64,000 bases of DNA from Acidobacteriaceae bacterium dw_441 (GTDB taxonomy: Bacteria; Acidobacteriota; Terriglobia; Terriglobales; Acidobacteriaceae). Positions 7,619-16,917 of this stretch are shown here, one piece after another. The position numbers were made by a program, and so were the translations under genes. The DNA is taken from assembly GCA_018449715.1 (NCBI GenBank), contig JAAVVA010000001.1, positions 496,001-560,000 on the forward strand, written 5' to 3'. The notes beneath the pieces are model-generated. The model was not told the origin of the DNA and searched no databases. It saw only the letters and a program-made list of their open reading frames with translations. Within the stretch, counting starts at the first letter, position 1, and the number at the start of each line of letters is the position of its first letter.

Positions 7619-8773
7619 ATGTCTACGATCTCAAGGCGTGATTTTGTTCGCGGCTCGTCGGTGCTTGCTCTTGGAACCCACCCCTGGGCGGCGTGGGCGA
7701 AGGGAAGCGGCAAGAAAAGCCTTCTGCTGGTTGGCCCACAGACCTCCGCTCCCAGCACGAGCAAGGGCATCTATGCCTACCACTTCGATTCGTCTACGGG
7801 CGAGCTGGAGCAGATCGGCCTCGCGGTCGAGTCGGAGAACCCGACCTTCTTCGTGCTCTCTCCCGATGGAAAGCTGGTCTATTCGGTCAATGAGGTTCGC
7901 CAGTTCGAGGGCAAGAACGGTGGCTCGGTGTCGAGTTTCGCCTTCGACCGCAAGGCGGCGAAGATGACCGACATCAACAAGTCCTCTTCGATGGGCGGAG
8001 GCCCCACCCACATTGGGATCGACCACACCGGCCGCTGTGTCTTCGCGGCGAACTATGGCGGAGGCAGCGTCGTCTCGTTCCAGGTGGATAAAGATGGGCA
8101 CCTCAGCGATGCGGTCTCCTTCTTCCAGTACGCTCCGGAGGGACCGAAGAAGCGGTCGCACGCGCACCGGGTTACGGTTTCGCCGGACAACCGCTTCCTG
8201 TTGGTGAATGATCTTGGACTCGATGTGATTCACGTCTATCGTCTGGATGCCGAGACTGCCAAGCTGACGCCGCACGATCCTCCGGTCTGGCAGGCTAAGG
8301 AAGGATACGGTCCTCGGGCGCTGCGTTTCCACCCGAATGGCAAGTGGGCCTACTGCGTCAACGAGCTGAAGCCGAATGTAAATGTGCTGGAGTGGGACAG
8401 CGAGAAGGGAGTCCTGACCACGTTGCAGGACATCGCGCTGGTTCCCGAGGGATACGACGGAAAGGCAGCTCCGGCGGATATCGTCTTCGACAAGAAGAAC
8501 CGCTTCGCCTATGTTGCTAGCCGACTGGACGACTTCATGGCGACGTTCACGGTCGATCCCGACACTGGAAAGCTGACCTTCCTCGAGAAGACCTCCTGCG
8601 GCGGAAAGCGTCCGCGCCATCTTGCTCTGGACCCCAGCGACCGCTGGCTGCTGGTGGCCAATCAGGATTCGGACTACATCTCCGTATTCCCTCGCGACCC
8701 GAAGACTGGAAGGCTGTCCAATTCAGGGAAGGACTTTCCCCTGGACCGACCAGAGTGCCTTGTTTTCGTGTAA
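7619..8773 (+). CDS. Exported lactonase family protein, copy 2
   Basis: This 384-residue member of the YbhE/Pgl propeller family has a Tat-type signal, ISRRDFVRG, at its start. Blades appear as FVLSPDGKLVYSVNE, IGIDHTGRCVFAANYGG, VTVSPDNRFLLVNDLG and LALDPSDRWLLVANQ. It closely resembles the minus-strand lactonase at 22434-23591: both share the segments FAANYGGGS and VTVSPDNRFLLVNDLGLD, so they are paralogues. It begins 9 bp after the mutarotase-like gene and closes that operon. A hairpin terminator follows. It probably hydrolyses an aldonolactone or a related cyclic ester in the periplasm. Confidence 0.83.
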   Translation: MSTISRRDFVRGSSVLALGTHPWAAWAKGSGKKSLLLVGPQTSAPSTSKGIYAYHFDSSTGELEQIGLAVESENPTFFVLSPDGKLVYSVNEVRQFEGKNGGSVSSFAFDRKAAKMTDINKSSSMGGGPTHIGIDHTGRCVFAANYGGGSVVSFQVDKDGHLSDAVSFFQYAPEGPKKRSHAHRVTVSPDNRFLLVNDLGLDVIHVYRLDAETAKLTPHDPPVWQAKEGYGPRALRFHPNGKWAYCVNELKPNVNVLEWDSEKGVLTTLQDIALVPEGYDGKAAPADIVFDKKNRFAYVASRLDDFMATFTVDPDTGKLTFLEKTSCGGKRPRHLALDPSDRWLLVANQDSDYISVFPRDPKTGRLSNSGKDFPLDRPECLVFV

Positions 8774-8796
8774 CTTATAAAAAATAAATCGATTAC

Positions 8797-8826
8797 GGTC
8801 CCGCGTTGCGGGGCCATTTTCTTTTT
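8797..8826 (+). terminator. Terminator after lactonase 2
   Basis: GGTCCCGC (8797-8804) pairs with GCGGGGCC (8808-8815), with one G-T wobble, and is followed by ATTTTCTTTTT. It ends the lactonase-mutarotase-lactonase operon. Confidence 0.75.
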
Positions 8827-9037
8827 GCCCGCATGTTGCGGAAGCTCGAAGGGAAACATGCGTTGCGGAGGTTTTTCTTCGGTAAGGCCAGTTCAATATG
8901 CGATTTTATATAGTAAATGGCAACTCCAGTTTGGCATTGGTGTTCTGGATTCCGGAAACGTCGTTACTGAAGCCATTGCAACGAAACCATGTGCTTTCAG
9001 TTCGCATAGATTTGTGTTGCCGTGGGAAAGGGATTGG

Positions 9038-10336
9038 ATGTTAGGACGGTGGTTTCGTGTACGTTACTTCCTGGCGTTCTGGCTGTTTGTGTTGAGCGGG
9101 GTCGCGTTTCTTGATCGAACGAATCTTTCGATTGCGGGCCTTCAGATCAGCACGGAGTACGGTCTCGGGAACCAGCGTCTTGGGTGGATCTTCAGTGCGT
9201 TTCTGATTGGATATGCGGGGTTTCAGCTTCCGGCTGGCTGGCTGGCGGCGAGGTTCGGGCCTCGGCGGGTGCTGTCGCTTGGAGTGTTGTCGTGGGGTGT
9301 CGCAACGGCCCTGACGGCGCTGCTTCCCTCGGGGATTCCCTCCGCGGTGTTCCTGTTGATCGGGATACGTTTTGTCCTCGGGGCAGGAGAGAGCGTGATC
9401 TATCCTGCGGCGAACCAGTTCGTGGCGCGCTGGGTGCCTTTGCAGGAGCGCGGTTTCATCAACGGCCTGATCTTCGCCGGTGTCGGCGCGGGAAGCGGTC
9501 TGACGCCTCCGCTGCTGACGTGGCTGATCCTGCATCACAGCTGGCGCGCAGCGTTCTGGTTCAGCGCGGTGATCGGTGTGGTGGTAGGAGGCGTCTGGTG
9601 GCAGTCGGCTCGTGACACCCCGGAGGAGCACCCCGGAATGACACCGGAGGAGCTGAAGGAGATCCGCGACGGCCTCTCGTTCGGCTCGCAGGGCTCACAG
9701 GACCAGGGCGCGGGGGTGATCTCGTGGAGCGCGATCCTGCACCGCCGCGACCTTCCGGCGCTGGTGGTGGGGTACTTCAGCTTCGGTTACGTGGCGTGGA
9801 TCTTCTTCAGCTGGTTTTTTCTGTACATGGCGCAGGTTCGCGGCTTCGACCTGAAGTCGAGCGCGCAGTATGCGATGCTGCCCTTCCTGTGCATGACGAT
9901 CTTCTGCCTTCTTGGCGGGGCCATGAGCGACCGCCTGACCTCGCGTTACGGGCTGCGCGTGGGCCGCTGCGGACTGGCGTCGGTGGCGATGCTGCTGTCT
10001 GCGATCTTCCTCGTGCTGGGCTCGCAGGTGCATAGCCCGCAGCTTGCCGGGGTGATTCTGGCGGGCGGTGCGGGGGCTCTCTACCTGTCGCAGAGTTCGT
10101 TCTGGTCGGTGTCTGTGGATATCGCCGGACGTAGCTCCGGGGTGTTTTCGAGCATGGTCAATATGGGCGGCCAGTTAGGGGGAGCCGTGACCGCCTCCCT
10201 GACCCCGTGGATTGCCCAAAAATACGGCTGGACGACCTCTTTTGCGTTCTCAGCGGCGCTCGCGCTCATCGGATCTGTCTGCTGGATGACGGTCCATCCG
10301 GAGACCCCGCTAAAAGAAGATTTGACAGCTGTATAA
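9038..10336 (+). CDS. MFS transporter, ACS (hexuronate/galactonate-type) family, copy 1
   Basis: This 432-residue carrier has the 12-helix MFS pattern. It carries the ACS-family opening DRTNLSIAG and a first-loop motif (AGWLAARFGPR). The second half has the matching loop in MSDRLTSRYGLR. ACS carriers (GudP, ExuT, DgoT) import sugar acids such as glucarate, hexuronates or galactonate by proton symport, so an organic acid substrate is likely. The start at 9038 was chosen because AAAGGGA lies just upstream and the same start is conserved in the paralogue at 17326. A longer open frame upstream is not conserved between them. Its paralogue is nearly identical over most of its length. Confidence 0.88.
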   Translation: MLGRWFRVRYFLAFWLFVLSGVAFLDRTNLSIAGLQISTEYGLGNQRLGWIFSAFLIGYAGFQLPAGWLAARFGPRRVLSLGVLSWGVATALTALLPSGIPSAVFLLIGIRFVLGAGESVIYPAANQFVARWVPLQERGFINGLIFAGVGAGSGLTPPLLTWLILHHSWRAAFWFSAVIGVVVGGVWWQSARDTPEEHPGMTPEELKEIRDGLSFGSQGSQDQGAGVISWSAILHRRDLPALVVGYFSFGYVAWIFFSWFFLYMAQVRGFDLKSSAQYAMLPFLCMTIFCLLGGAMSDRLTSRYGLRVGRCGLASVAMLLSAIFLVLGSQVHSPQLAGVILAGGAGALYLSQSSFWSVSVDIAGRSSGVFSSMVNMGGQLGGAVTASLTPWIAQKYGWTTSFAFSAALALIGSVCWMTVHPETPLKEDLTAV

Positions 10337-10384
10337 GTTTTTGATGCAGTTATGACAAGCCATTGATGCCTTAATAACACATAC

Positions 10385-11683
10385 GTGACTACTCATCCAT
10401 ATTTCGTGGACGTGTGTAATCACGCGGCGGTGAAGTCATTCACCGCTCCGCGCAGCGTCTTTGTGCGCCGTCTGTGTTGTTGGGGCGTTCTATCCTTTGC
10501 CCTTTGTTGTCATGCGTTTGCGGAGCCAGAAACGCATCCTGCAACGGTTGTGCCTCCCACCTATCTCGCCGCAAAAGACGCTTCGAAGACGCTTCCCAAA
10601 ATCTCTCCCTGGTTTTCGAAAAAAGCCGAGCCTGAAGAATCGCATATTGATCTTGAGAGCGGGCAGCCCGATATTGTCATCCTCTTTGACCGGGATCTCC
10701 CCTACGACACAGGACAGACCGAGGTCCGCTACCGCCTCGTCGGTTATGACTCGGAATGGAGGAACACGCGCTTCCGATCCGCGCATTACAGCCAGCTAGC
10801 CCCGGGACGCTATCGCTTCGAGGTGCAGGAGCGGCAGGACGGCAGCAGCGAGTGGCTTTCGCATGTGCTGACCCTCTCGGTCGGGCAGCGACCCGATCTC
10901 TATCAAACCTGGTACTTCTATCTCGCGCTGACGGTGCTGGCCATTGTGCTTCCGGCCTATCTCTATCGCCGTCGCGTACAGATGATGAAGGGGCATATCG
11001 GAATCGTTCTCGAAGAGCGCAACCGCATTGCGCGGGAGTGCCACGATACGCTGATGGCCGGTTTTGCCGCGATCTCGTGGCAGCTGGAGGCCACGGCGAA
11101 GCTGTTTCACGATGGAGAGCTGGAGACGACGCCCGCGGCGAAGTCCTGCGAACTGGCGCGCAGCATGGTCTCGCACTGCCAGGCGGAGGCCCGCCGCATC
11201 ATTTGGGATCTGCGCGACAGCGACGAGATCACCAGCGTCCTTTCGCAGGCGCTGGCCCGTGCCCTGACGGCGAATCATCTGCGCGAATCCATTGCGACGG
11301 TGCTGGATGTGGAGGGGGATGAGATTCCTCTGCCTCCGGGCTGCGTGCATCACCTGGTCTGCATAGGGCAGGAGGCGATTACCAACGCCGTTCGCCATGC
11401 CGATCCCACCAACATCATGGTTCACCTCAAGTACGAGGCGGATGCGCTTGCACTGTCGATTCGCGACGACGGGCATGGTTTTCTGGCATCCGACCGCTCC
11501 GCCTCCCGACACGGGCATTTTGGAATCCCGGTCATGGAAGAGCGTACTCGCAAGCTTGGAGGAACCTTCCGCCTGCAGACGATGGTCGGCAGCGGAACAG
11601 AGGTTAGCGTCCGAGTTCCATTCAACGCAATGCAGCAGCCTGTGAACCAGGAACATCACGTCATACGGTGGATCGGTATATGA
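10385..11683 (+). CDS. Sensor histidine kinase (HisKA_3 type)
   Basis: This 432-residue protein has an N-terminal hydrophobic signal or anchor (about 30-46), then a periplasmic segment resembling a Y_Y_Y (triple-Tyr) domain (about 95-168). A transmembrane helix (about 176-194) leads to the dimerisation/phosphoacceptor helix with His220 in RIARECHDTL. The HATPase domain shows QEAITNAVRHA (N box) and IRDDGHGF (G1). This is the NarX/LuxR-coupled kinase class. It lacks the large propeller sensor often joined to Y_Y_Y domains. The GTG start is the first plausible one. It overlaps the response regulator by ATGA. Set between a sugar-acid carrier and exported catabolic enzymes, it probably senses a periplasmic substrate of this locus. 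Confidence 0.87.
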   Translation: MTTHPYFVDVCNHAAVKSFTAPRSVFVRRLCCWGVLSFALCCHAFAEPETHPATVVPPTYLAAKDASKTLPKISPWFSKKAEPEESHIDLESGQPDIVILFDRDLPYDTGQTEVRYRLVGYDSEWRNTRFRSAHYSQLAPGRYRFEVQERQDGSSEWLSHVLTLSVGQRPDLYQTWYFYLALTVLAIVLPAYLYRRRVQMMKGHIGIVLEERNRIARECHDTLMAGFAAISWQLEATAKLFHDGELETTPAAKSCELARSMVSHCQAEARRIIWDLRDSDEITSVLSQALARALTANHLRESIATVLDVEGDEIPLPPGCVHHLVCIGQEAITNAVRHADPTNIMVHLKYEADALALSIRDDGHGFLASDRSASRHGHFGIPVMEERTRKLGGTFRLQTMVGSGTEVSVRVPFNAMQQPVNQEHHVIRWIGI

Positions 11684-12303
11684 AGCAGATACGCGTTCTC
11701 CTCATTGAGGATCATTTCCTCGCCCGGATAGCCCTTCACTCTGTCCTTTCAGGGCATTCACAGATCCGGATCATCGGAGAAGCCTGCGATGGCGAGTCCG
11801 GCCTCGCCATGTATCGTCAGCACCGCCCGGATGTGGTGGTGCTCGACCTGCGGCTGCCTCGCATCAGCGGCTTCGAGGTCATCACGGAGCTTCGCAAGGA
11901 GTTTCCCTCGGCGCGCATCGTCGTGCTCTCGAACTACCGGGGCAGCGAAGATATTTACCGCGCCGTGCGCAGTGGAGCGATGGCCTATCTCACGAAGGAC
12001 GCCAGCGGGGAAGAGTTGCTGAACGCGATTCAGAACGTGGACCGCGGGCTGCGTTATCTTCCGCACATGGCGCTCGACCGACTGGCCGAGCGTATGCCTT
12101 CGGTCGAGCTGACGCCGCGAGAGTCCGAGGTGCTGGCCTGTATCACGCAGGGGCGCAGCAATCGCGAGATCGCGGAAGAGCTGCGGATTGCGGAGAAGAC
12201 GGTGCGGATTCACGTCAGCTCCGTGCTCGACAAGATGGGAGCCCGGGACCGGACGCAGGCGACGATCTACGCTCTGCAGCGGGGTCTGATTCATCTGGAC
12301 TGA
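11680..12303 (+). CDS. NarL/LuxR-family response regulator
   Basis: This 207-residue protein has an N-terminal receiver with acidic pocket Glu10-Asp11, phosphoacceptor Asp56 (VVVLDLRLP) and Lys in YLTKDAS. A C-terminal LuxR helix-turn-helix follows (LTPRESEVLACITQGRSNRE, then the recognition helix in EKTVRIHVSSVLDK). The ATG at 11680 overlaps the kinase stop as ATGA, so production is translationally coupled. This start is preferred over the GTG at 11668. It should be activated by the adjacent kinase and probably controls the surrounding carrier and exported-enzyme genes. No repeated binding site was recognised. Confidence 0.9.
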   Translation: MKQIRVLLIEDHFLARIALHSVLSGHSQIRIIGEACDGESGLAMYRQHRPDVVVLDLRLPRISGFEVITELRKEFPSARIVVLSNYRGSEDIYRAVRSGAMAYLTKDASGEELLNAIQNVDRGLRYLPHMALDRLAERMPSVELTPRESEVLACITQGRSNREIAEELRIAEKTVRIHVSSVLDKMGARDRTQATIYALQRGLIHLD

Positions 12304-12370
12304 TGTCTTCCTTATCGTGCTGAAATTCCAGTAGCATGTTGTGTAGCTTTCAGGAGCGAAAGGGAGTTTC

Positions 12371-13144
12371 ATGTCTTCTTCTTTGTATCTGCGCCTTCGC
12401 ACGGTGGCGACCGTCGCCGTTGTCTGTGCTTCTGCTCTCACCATTACGCATATCGTCCGTGCCGATGCTCCGAAGACGGCCGCTGACTATGCTGCCGATC
12501 CCGCGGGCATGATCGATGCCTATCGCCATGTCGAGGCGGCCTCTGTCTCCGATGCCATCGAACAGAGTCTTCATGTGAAGACGTACATGTCGCACCGGAT
12601 GCAGTCGATCTTCCCCACCAAGTTTGCCGGTACGGCCCTGACGGTTCGTCTGGACAAGGTCGAGAACAAGGACTCCGATGCTCTCTCGGGAATGTTGAAG
12701 GCGATTGATTCGGGTGGTCCCGGCTCCGTGTACGTGATGAAGGTTGAGGATGGAGCGGACATCGCCGGAATGGGCGGCCTGATGGGAACCGCGATGTTCT
12801 CGCGCGGCTTTGCCGGAGCCGTCGTCGATGGCGGCGTGCGCGACCTGCCGCAGCTGAAGAAGATCGGCTTCCCGGTCTATGCGCTTGGCCCGGTGCCTTC
12901 GACCTCGGTCGGCCACTACCGCTTCGGCGGCGTCAACGTTCCGATTGATGTGGATGGCGTGAAGGTCAACCCGAACGACATCATCGTTGCGGACCAGGAC
13001 GGCGTGGTGGTCGTTCCCCGCGAGCACGCGGCCGATATTCTTGTGCTTGCCCAGAAGCTGGATAACAGCGAGCACTCGATGTATCCGTACATTGAAAAGT
13101 TCCACTCCATTGTTGAGGCGGTCAAGCAGTTCGGACGAATCTAA
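12371..13144 (+). CDS. Exported RraA/HMG-aldolase family protein
   Basis: This 257-residue protein has a clear signal peptide (about residues 1-32, ending HIVRADA) before an RraA-like domain. Family motifs are GTAMFSRGFAGAVVDGGVRD, where the Gly-Gly-x-Arg-Asp segment holds the pyruvate- and metal-binding residues of HMG/CHA aldolases, and VPIDVDGVKVNPNDIIVADQDG near the end. Cytoplasmic members are RNase E inhibitors (RraA) or class II pyruvate aldolases that cleave 4-hydroxy-4-methyl-2-oxo acids. A secreted copy cannot be an RNase E regulator, so an aldolase or related lyase role on keto acids is more likely. It follows the response regulator by 67 bp and precedes a terminator. Confidence 0.8.
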   Translation: MSSSLYLRLRTVATVAVVCASALTITHIVRADAPKTAADYAADPAGMIDAYRHVEAASVSDAIEQSLHVKTYMSHRMQSIFPTKFAGTALTVRLDKVENKDSDALSGMLKAIDSGGPGSVYVMKVEDGADIAGMGGLMGTAMFSRGFAGAVVDGGVRDLPQLKKIGFPVYALGPVPSTSVGHYRFGGVNVPIDVDGVKVNPNDIIVADQDGVVVVPREHAADILVLAQKLDNSEHSMYPYIEKFHSIVEAVKQFGRI

Positions 13145-13167
13145 GCGCCGCCGTGTCTTGTAATAAA

Positions 13168-13203
13168 GGACGGGCGGCTCCAGTTGAGCCGCTCGTCCGC
13201 TTT
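13168..13203 (+). terminator. Strong hairpin after the RraA-like gene
   Basis: GGACGGGCGGCTC (13168-13180) pairs with GAGCCGCTCGTCC (13186-13198), with one wobble, followed by GCTTT. It is a long stable stem with a short T-run and probably works as a terminator between the regulator unit and the SelA-like unit. Confidence 0.65.
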
Positions 13204-13370
13204 AAGCGTCTGGAGATCGAGAACGGGGAGTATGGCATTAGTCCTATGACAATTGCCCTCGCTTGAGTTCAGATGAAGGAATATTTTTACCAACCAGTTA
13301 CAGACACGGGCTCCGAGCCCGGTGGTCGGTTGTTTTAAGCCTCACATGATGGATGAAAGGAAGGTTCTCG

Positions 13371-14642
13371 ATGGCAGCAGGGAATAAATCCGGAACGATT
13401 ACGCGGCGCGGATTTTTACAGCGCTCGCAGGCGATGATGGCGGTACTTGGAGCGGGATCGCTTGTTGGTTCTACCGAGGCGCTCGCTGCGCCCACCAAGA
13501 CCACCGGCACGGATTACTATTCGAAGCTCGGTGTGAAGACGCTCATCAATGCCGCCGGAACCTACACTTTCCTGACTGCTGCGGTGATGCCGCCCCAGGT
13601 GCGTGATGCCGTGTACGAGGCTGCGAAGCATCCGGTTTACCTGAAGGATCTTCAGGTGAAGGCCGGAGAGTACCTCGCGAAGAAGCTTCGCTGCGAAGGC
13701 GCAGTGGTGACCTGCGGAGCCTCCTCGGCCCTGACCCTGGCGGCGGCTGCCTGCGTGACGGCCGCCAACAACTGTAAGCCCGAGGACATTCCGCAGAACA
13801 TCGGCTCGAAGAATGAGGTGATCGTTCAGCATGGTCATCGCTACGGCTACGATCATGCGCTGGAGCTGTGCGGCCTCAAGTTCGTCGAGGTGGTGACGAT
13901 GGAGGACTACCGCAAGGCGTTCAACGAGAAGACGGTGATGACGAACTTCTTCAACGCAGCGGAGCATGGCGAGATCGGCCACAAAGACTGGCTGGCGATC
14001 GCGCATGAGCACAATGTGCCCTGCTGTATTGACGCCGCCGCCGATATGCCTCCGATCGAGAACCTGTGGAAGTACACCGAGATGGGCTTCGACCTGGTCT
14101 GCTTCTCGGGAGGCAAGGGAATCCGCGGACCGCAGAACGCCGGTCTGCTGCTGGGCAAGAAGCACTACACCGACCTGGCGCACGCGAACAACAACCCGGT
14201 CGATGGTGTTGCTCGCGGCATGAAGGTGGCAAAGGAGCAGATCGTTGGCATGGTCGCCGCCATCGACTGGCTGCTTGAGCAGTCGAACGAGTCGATGACG
14301 AAGGAGTTCACCCGCCGCGCAGAGGCAATCGGCAACATCGTGAAGGATGTTCCCACGATGCAGGTGACGTACTTTACTCCTCCCGCTGCCAATCAGGTTC
14401 CGCACGTCATCATGACCTTCGATCCGGCGGCTCTTGGGATCACGGCCAAGGAGGCTCAGCAGAAACTTCGCGAGCTCGATATGCCCATCGAGCTGAACCC
14501 CGCGACTGGAAGCACGCGGTCCAGCGGCGGCGTTCCTCCTCACCCGAATGCGCTGGTTGCAACAACCTGGATGCTGAATCCCGGCGAAGACGAGATCATC
14601 GGAAAACAGATCAAGGCAATTTTGACAAAGAAGAAAGCTTAG
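13371..14642 (+). CDS. Tat-exported SelA/DgaE-like PLP enzyme, copy 1
   Basis: This 423-residue protein has a twin-arginine signal, TITRRGFLQRSQ, and a hydrophobic helix to about residue 40. The catalytic body belongs to the SelA-like fold-type I PLP family. The Schiff-base lysine is Lys249 in CFSGGKGIRGPQ, and the cofactor-ring Asp lies in CCIDAAADMPP (Asp221 or Asp225). SelA-like members outside selenocysteine synthesis include D-glucosaminate-6-phosphate ammonia-lyase (DgaE) and EF_0838-type proteins. Export argues for a substrate-level lyase, racemase or transaminase in the periplasm. The start at 13371 follows AAAGGAAGG. The ATG at 13353 would place that site inside the gene. It forms a unit with RidA1 and SelA copy 2. 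Confidence 0.82.
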   Translation: MAAGNKSGTITRRGFLQRSQAMMAVLGAGSLVGSTEALAAPTKTTGTDYYSKLGVKTLINAAGTYTFLTAAVMPPQVRDAVYEAAKHPVYLKDLQVKAGEYLAKKLRCEGAVVTCGASSALTLAAAACVTAANNCKPEDIPQNIGSKNEVIVQHGHRYGYDHALELCGLKFVEVVTMEDYRKAFNEKTVMTNFFNAAEHGEIGHKDWLAIAHEHNVPCCIDAAADMPPIENLWKYTEMGFDLVCFSGGKGIRGPQNAGLLLGKKHYTDLAHANNNPVDGVARGMKVAKEQIVGMVAAIDWLLEQSNESMTKEFTRRAEAIGNIVKDVPTMQVTYFTPPAANQVPHVIMTFDPAALGITAKEAQQKLRELDMPIELNPATGSTRSSGGVPPHPNALVATTWMLNPGEDEIIGKQIKAILTKKKA

Positions 14643-14692
14643 TCATTTCTACTCATAACAGGTGGTCTTAACCACAGGAGGAAAGTAAAGTC

Positions 14693-15178
14693 ATGGATCA
14701 GAAACAATCGAGAAGGGGTCTTCTTAAGAACGCAGCCAAGGCGGCAGTCGTTGCAACCGGTGGGGCGATGATGACGCAGAGCGCTTCGGCGAAGTCGAAA
14801 GACAAGCTGGAGAAGAAGTCGTATCCGCCCGCCAAGCCGAGCGCCGATGGCAAGCCCCCGATGTATTCGAGCGCGGTTTCGTTCGGAAACCTGCTTTTCC
14901 TCGCCGGAGTGGGAGCCCACTTCGAGGGAACGATCGAGCAGCACACCCAGCACGTTCTGGATGAGTTGAAGGCGAAGCTCGAGAGCGCCGGTTCGTCAAT
15001 CGAGAAGGTCCTCAAGGTCAACGTGTACCTGAACGACCTGAAGGACTACGCCGCGATGAACAAGGTCTACGCGACGACGAACTGGGGCGCGGTTCCCCCG
15101 GTCCGGACGACGGTGGCTCCAGCTGCCGGCATCCCCGGCAACTCGCTGATCGAGATCGACCTGATCGCTCACCTCTAG
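14693..15178 (+). CDS. Tat-exported RidA family protein, copy 1
   Basis: This 161-residue protein has a twin-arginine signal, QSRRGLLKNAA, to about residue 33, and a RidA (YjgF/L-PSP) domain. The domain keeps the catalytic arginine, Arg138, in PPVRTTVAPAAGIPGNSLIE. RidA proteins hydrolyse reactive enamine or imine intermediates released by PLP ammonia-lyases to keto acids plus ammonia. It lies directly between two exported SelA-like PLP enzymes, which is the expected partnership if those enzymes release 2-aminoacrylate-like intermediates. An AGGAGG site lies before the start. RidA is normally cytoplasmic, so export is unusual. Confidence 0.85.
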   Translation: MDQKQSRRGLLKNAAKAAVVATGGAMMTQSASAKSKDKLEKKSYPPAKPSADGKPPMYSSAVSFGNLLFLAGVGAHFEGTIEQHTQHVLDELKAKLESAGSSIEKVLKVNVYLNDLKDYAAMNKVYATTNWGAVPPVRTTVAPAAGIPGNSLIEIDLIAHL

Positions 15179-15297
15179 CCCGTTCAGAATCTGTTGCGGC
15201 GGGCAGGTTTTCGTGCCTGTCTGCCGCGACGGATTCACGGATCTTCCCCTCCAGTTGTCCTCGTTATTCAGTCCCCAATCTGCAAGGAGAGTACGTT

Positions 15298-16917
15298 ATG
15301 TCGCCACTTCGCAATGCCAAATGGTCGCGCCGGGAGATGCTCAAGCAGTCCGGAATTCTTTCTGCACTGGGGGCCGCGTCCGCGGCTGCTCCGCTTACGG
15401 CCAGCGCCGCTGGATTGGCGGAGAAACCCGCCCCGAAGCATACGCTGACCCACGACGGCGACATCCACGACAACCTATTCACCCGCATCGGCGTTCGTCC
15501 GATGATTAACGGACGCGGCACCTTTACGATCATCAGCGGCTCGACGTCGCTGCCCGAGGTGAAGCAGGCGATGTACGACGCCTCTTTCTTCTACGTTCAC
15601 CTCGACGAGATGATGAACGGCATCGGCGCGCAGCTTGCAGAGCTGACCGGGGCGGAGTGGGGAATCACGACGACGGGCTGCGCGGCGGCGACCTGTCTTG
15701 CGACCATCGCCTGTATCGCCGGAACCGACGTCGAGAAGTGCCAGGTGCTTCCGTTCATCAAGAAGAAGGACCAGGTCATCATCCCGAAGCACTCGCGCAA
15801 CCCCTATGACATCGGTGTGCGCATGGTTGGGGCCGAGATCGTCGAGGTGGACTCCGTCGAGGAGTTCCGCGCGAAGATCACCGACCGCACGGCGATGATC
15901 TATATTCTTTCCGGGCCGGACTCAACCTCTGGCCCTATGAGCATCGCGACCCTGTGCGCCATCGCGAAGGAGAAGGGCATCCCCGTCTTCGTCGATGCCG
16001 CTGCCGAGGAGCCGCGCAAGCCGAACATTCACCTTGAGGCGGGGGCCACCCTTGTGGCTTACTCCGGCGGCAAGTGTATGCGCGGGCCGCAGTCGGCGGG
16101 CCTGCTGCTGGGAGACAAGAATCTTTGCAAGGCGGCCTACTATCAGGCGGCCCCGCACCACTGTTTTGGACGCGCCCTGAAGTGCAGCAAGGAAGAGGCG
16201 ATGGGAATGCTGGCGGCGGTCCGCCAGTGGCACAAGCGCGATCACGAGGCCGAGCAGGCGCAGTGGCTCTCGTGGATGCAGCACATCGCCGACCGCGTGA
16301 AGGGGCTTCCTTCGCTGACCGCCGTGGTTTCACCCGCGCATGAAGACCTCTCCAACCGCTGCCCTACGGTTCGGATCAGCTGGGATGCGAAGGTCCTCGG
16401 GATCACAGGCACGGAGCTGGCGGCCAAGCTCGACGCAGGCTCGCCCCGCATTACGCTGGCCGGGGCGCAGGGCGTCCGTCCGGGCATGATGCAGAGCGCT
16501 ATCGGTGTGACCTCGTACATGATGTCTCCGGGAGACGAGAGCATCATCGCCGACGCGCTGTACGCGGCCTTCAAGAACCCCGGAACCTACAAAGACCCCG
16601 TGGTTCCCTCCGGTGCTCCGGCCTCTGTCGCGGGACACTGGGACGTTAGCATCAAGTATCTTCGCGGCACCGGCGAGCAGCAGTTCGTTCTCGAACAGAA
16701 TGGCGGCACGGTGACCGGCGAGCAGCATGGCGAGCACTACACCGCGAAGTTCGAGGGCGTCGTTCACGGCGACCAGGTGGAGTTGCACAGCGTCATGCCG
16801 GTTCCCGGCAACCCCTTCCGCTGCACGCTCAAGGGAACGGTGCAGGGCAATAACATGTCTGGAACGATCAACATGGGAGAGTACGGCGATGCGACCTGGA
16901 GCGCGATTCGGGCCTGA
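15298..16917 (+). CDS. Tat-exported SelA/DgaE-like PLP enzyme with C-terminal beta domain, copy 2
   Basis: This 539-residue protein starts with WSRREMLKQSG and a hydrophobic stretch (Tat-type), then a SelA-like PLP domain. The domain contains VFVDAAAEEPRKP and the lysine motif VAYSGGKCMRGPQSAG. From about residue 440 an extra domain of about 95 residues follows (GHWDVSIKYLRGTGEQQF onward) with regular Gly-rich strands, such as LEQNGGTVTGEQHG and CTLKGTVQGNNMSGTI. This looks like a small beta barrel or sandwich. Copies 1 and 3 lack it. AAGGAGA stands 7 bp before the ATG. It lies 119 bp after RidA1. It is likely an ammonia-lyase or related enzyme. The extra domain could bind substrate or a partner. 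Confidence 0.82.
   Translation: MSPLRNAKWSRREMLKQSGILSALGAASAAAPLTASAAGLAEKPAPKHTLTHDGDIHDNLFTRIGVRPMINGRGTFTIISGSTSLPEVKQAMYDASFFYVHLDEMMNGIGAQLAELTGAEWGITTTGCAAATCLATIACIAGTDVEKCQVLPFIKKKDQVIIPKHSRNPYDIGVRMVGAEIVEVDSVEEFRAKITDRTAMIYILSGPDSTSGPMSIATLCAIAKEKGIPVFVDAAAEEPRKPNIHLEAGATLVAYSGGKCMRGPQSAGLLLGDKNLCKAAYYQAAPHHCFGRALKCSKEEAMGMLAAVRQWHKRDHEAEQAQWLSWMQHIADRVKGLPSLTAVVSPAHEDLSNRCPTVRISWDAKVLGITGTELAAKLDAGSPRITLAGAQGVRPGMMQSAIGVTSYMMSPGDESIIADALYAAFKNPGTYKDPVVPSGAPASVAGHWDVSIKYLRGTGEQQFVLEQNGGTVTGEQHGEHYTAKFEGVVHGDQVELHSVMPVPGNPFRCTLKGTVQGNNMSGTINMGEYGDATWSAIRA

Noticed and set aside
8825-9037. Upstream extension of MFS copy 1
   Set aside because: The added residues are not shared with copy 2, while the start at 9038 is conserved with its ribosome site.
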